NCBI GenBank assembly: GCA_029821635.1
Contig: JALGSW010000038.1
Coordinates: 1 to 33,524 of the forward strand
Direction: 5' to 3'
Source of the DNA: Candidatus Zipacnadia bacterium
GTDB taxonomy: Bacteria > Armatimonadota > Zipacnadia > Zipacnadales > UBA5352
DNA: 33,524 nucleotides
The notes beneath the pieces are model-generated. The model did not search any database. It was not told where the DNA came from and saw only the letters and a program-made list of their open reading frames with translations. This document shows, piece by piece, positions 33,439-33,524 of the stretch (within the stretch, counting starts at the first letter, position 1; the number at the start of each line of letters is the position of its first letter). A program made the position numbers and the translations under genes.

Positions 33439-33524
33439 ATGTACACGCCGACGCTCTACGAGTTCGTGAAGAAAGCCGACGAGGGGAACCTCATCCCCGT
33501 CTACCGCGAGTTCGTCGCCGACAC
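33439..33524 (+). CDS. trpE: Anthranilate synthase component I, N-terminus (3' truncated by window)
   Basis: MYTPTLYEFVKKADEGNLIPVYREFVADT matches the conserved TrpE N-terminus; SD GGAGG 8 nt upstream. Confidence 0.85.
   Translation, partial: MYTPTLYEFVKKADEGNLIPVYREFVAD

Overview
High-GC bacterial chromosomal window, compactly coded, phylum not determinable from sequence alone (gene content is loosely reminiscent of Armatimonadota-like lineages; this is a guess). From left to right: (i) a polysaccharide-related block with a heparinase II/III-like protein (5' truncated) convergent with two tandem paralogous secreted right-handed beta-helix + PKD proteins and an MFS transporter; (ii) a small accessory patch with a HicA/HicB-like pair and a tiny Lys-rich ORF directly upstream of tRNA-Met(CAT); (iii) housekeeping genes accB, hom, thrC, purC, tilS, ftsH, folK, a GspF-like protein and a membrane J-domain protein; (iv) a BrnT/BrnA-like toxin-antitoxin pair, an MttB-like N-terminal remnant, a URO-D family protein and a GNAT; (v) an ECF sigma / anti-sigma / bactofilin-like operon; (vi) a large S55 (SpoIVB-type) peptidase-domain protein with a propeller-like region; (vii) nth, an AbrB-type antitoxin / RelE-like toxin pair, and the start of trpE. 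The most striking observation is just upstream of trpE: an unannotated 23-aa leader ORF, MITDCCSHSVVTLWAWRWRLRVA, with three Trp codons in five positions. It is followed by a chain of mutually exclusive hairpins ending in an intrinsic terminator, which is a complete candidate for ribosome-mediated trp attenuation, possibly from a (nearly) leaderless leader peptide. No rRNA, CRISPR array, prophage or transposase was seen.
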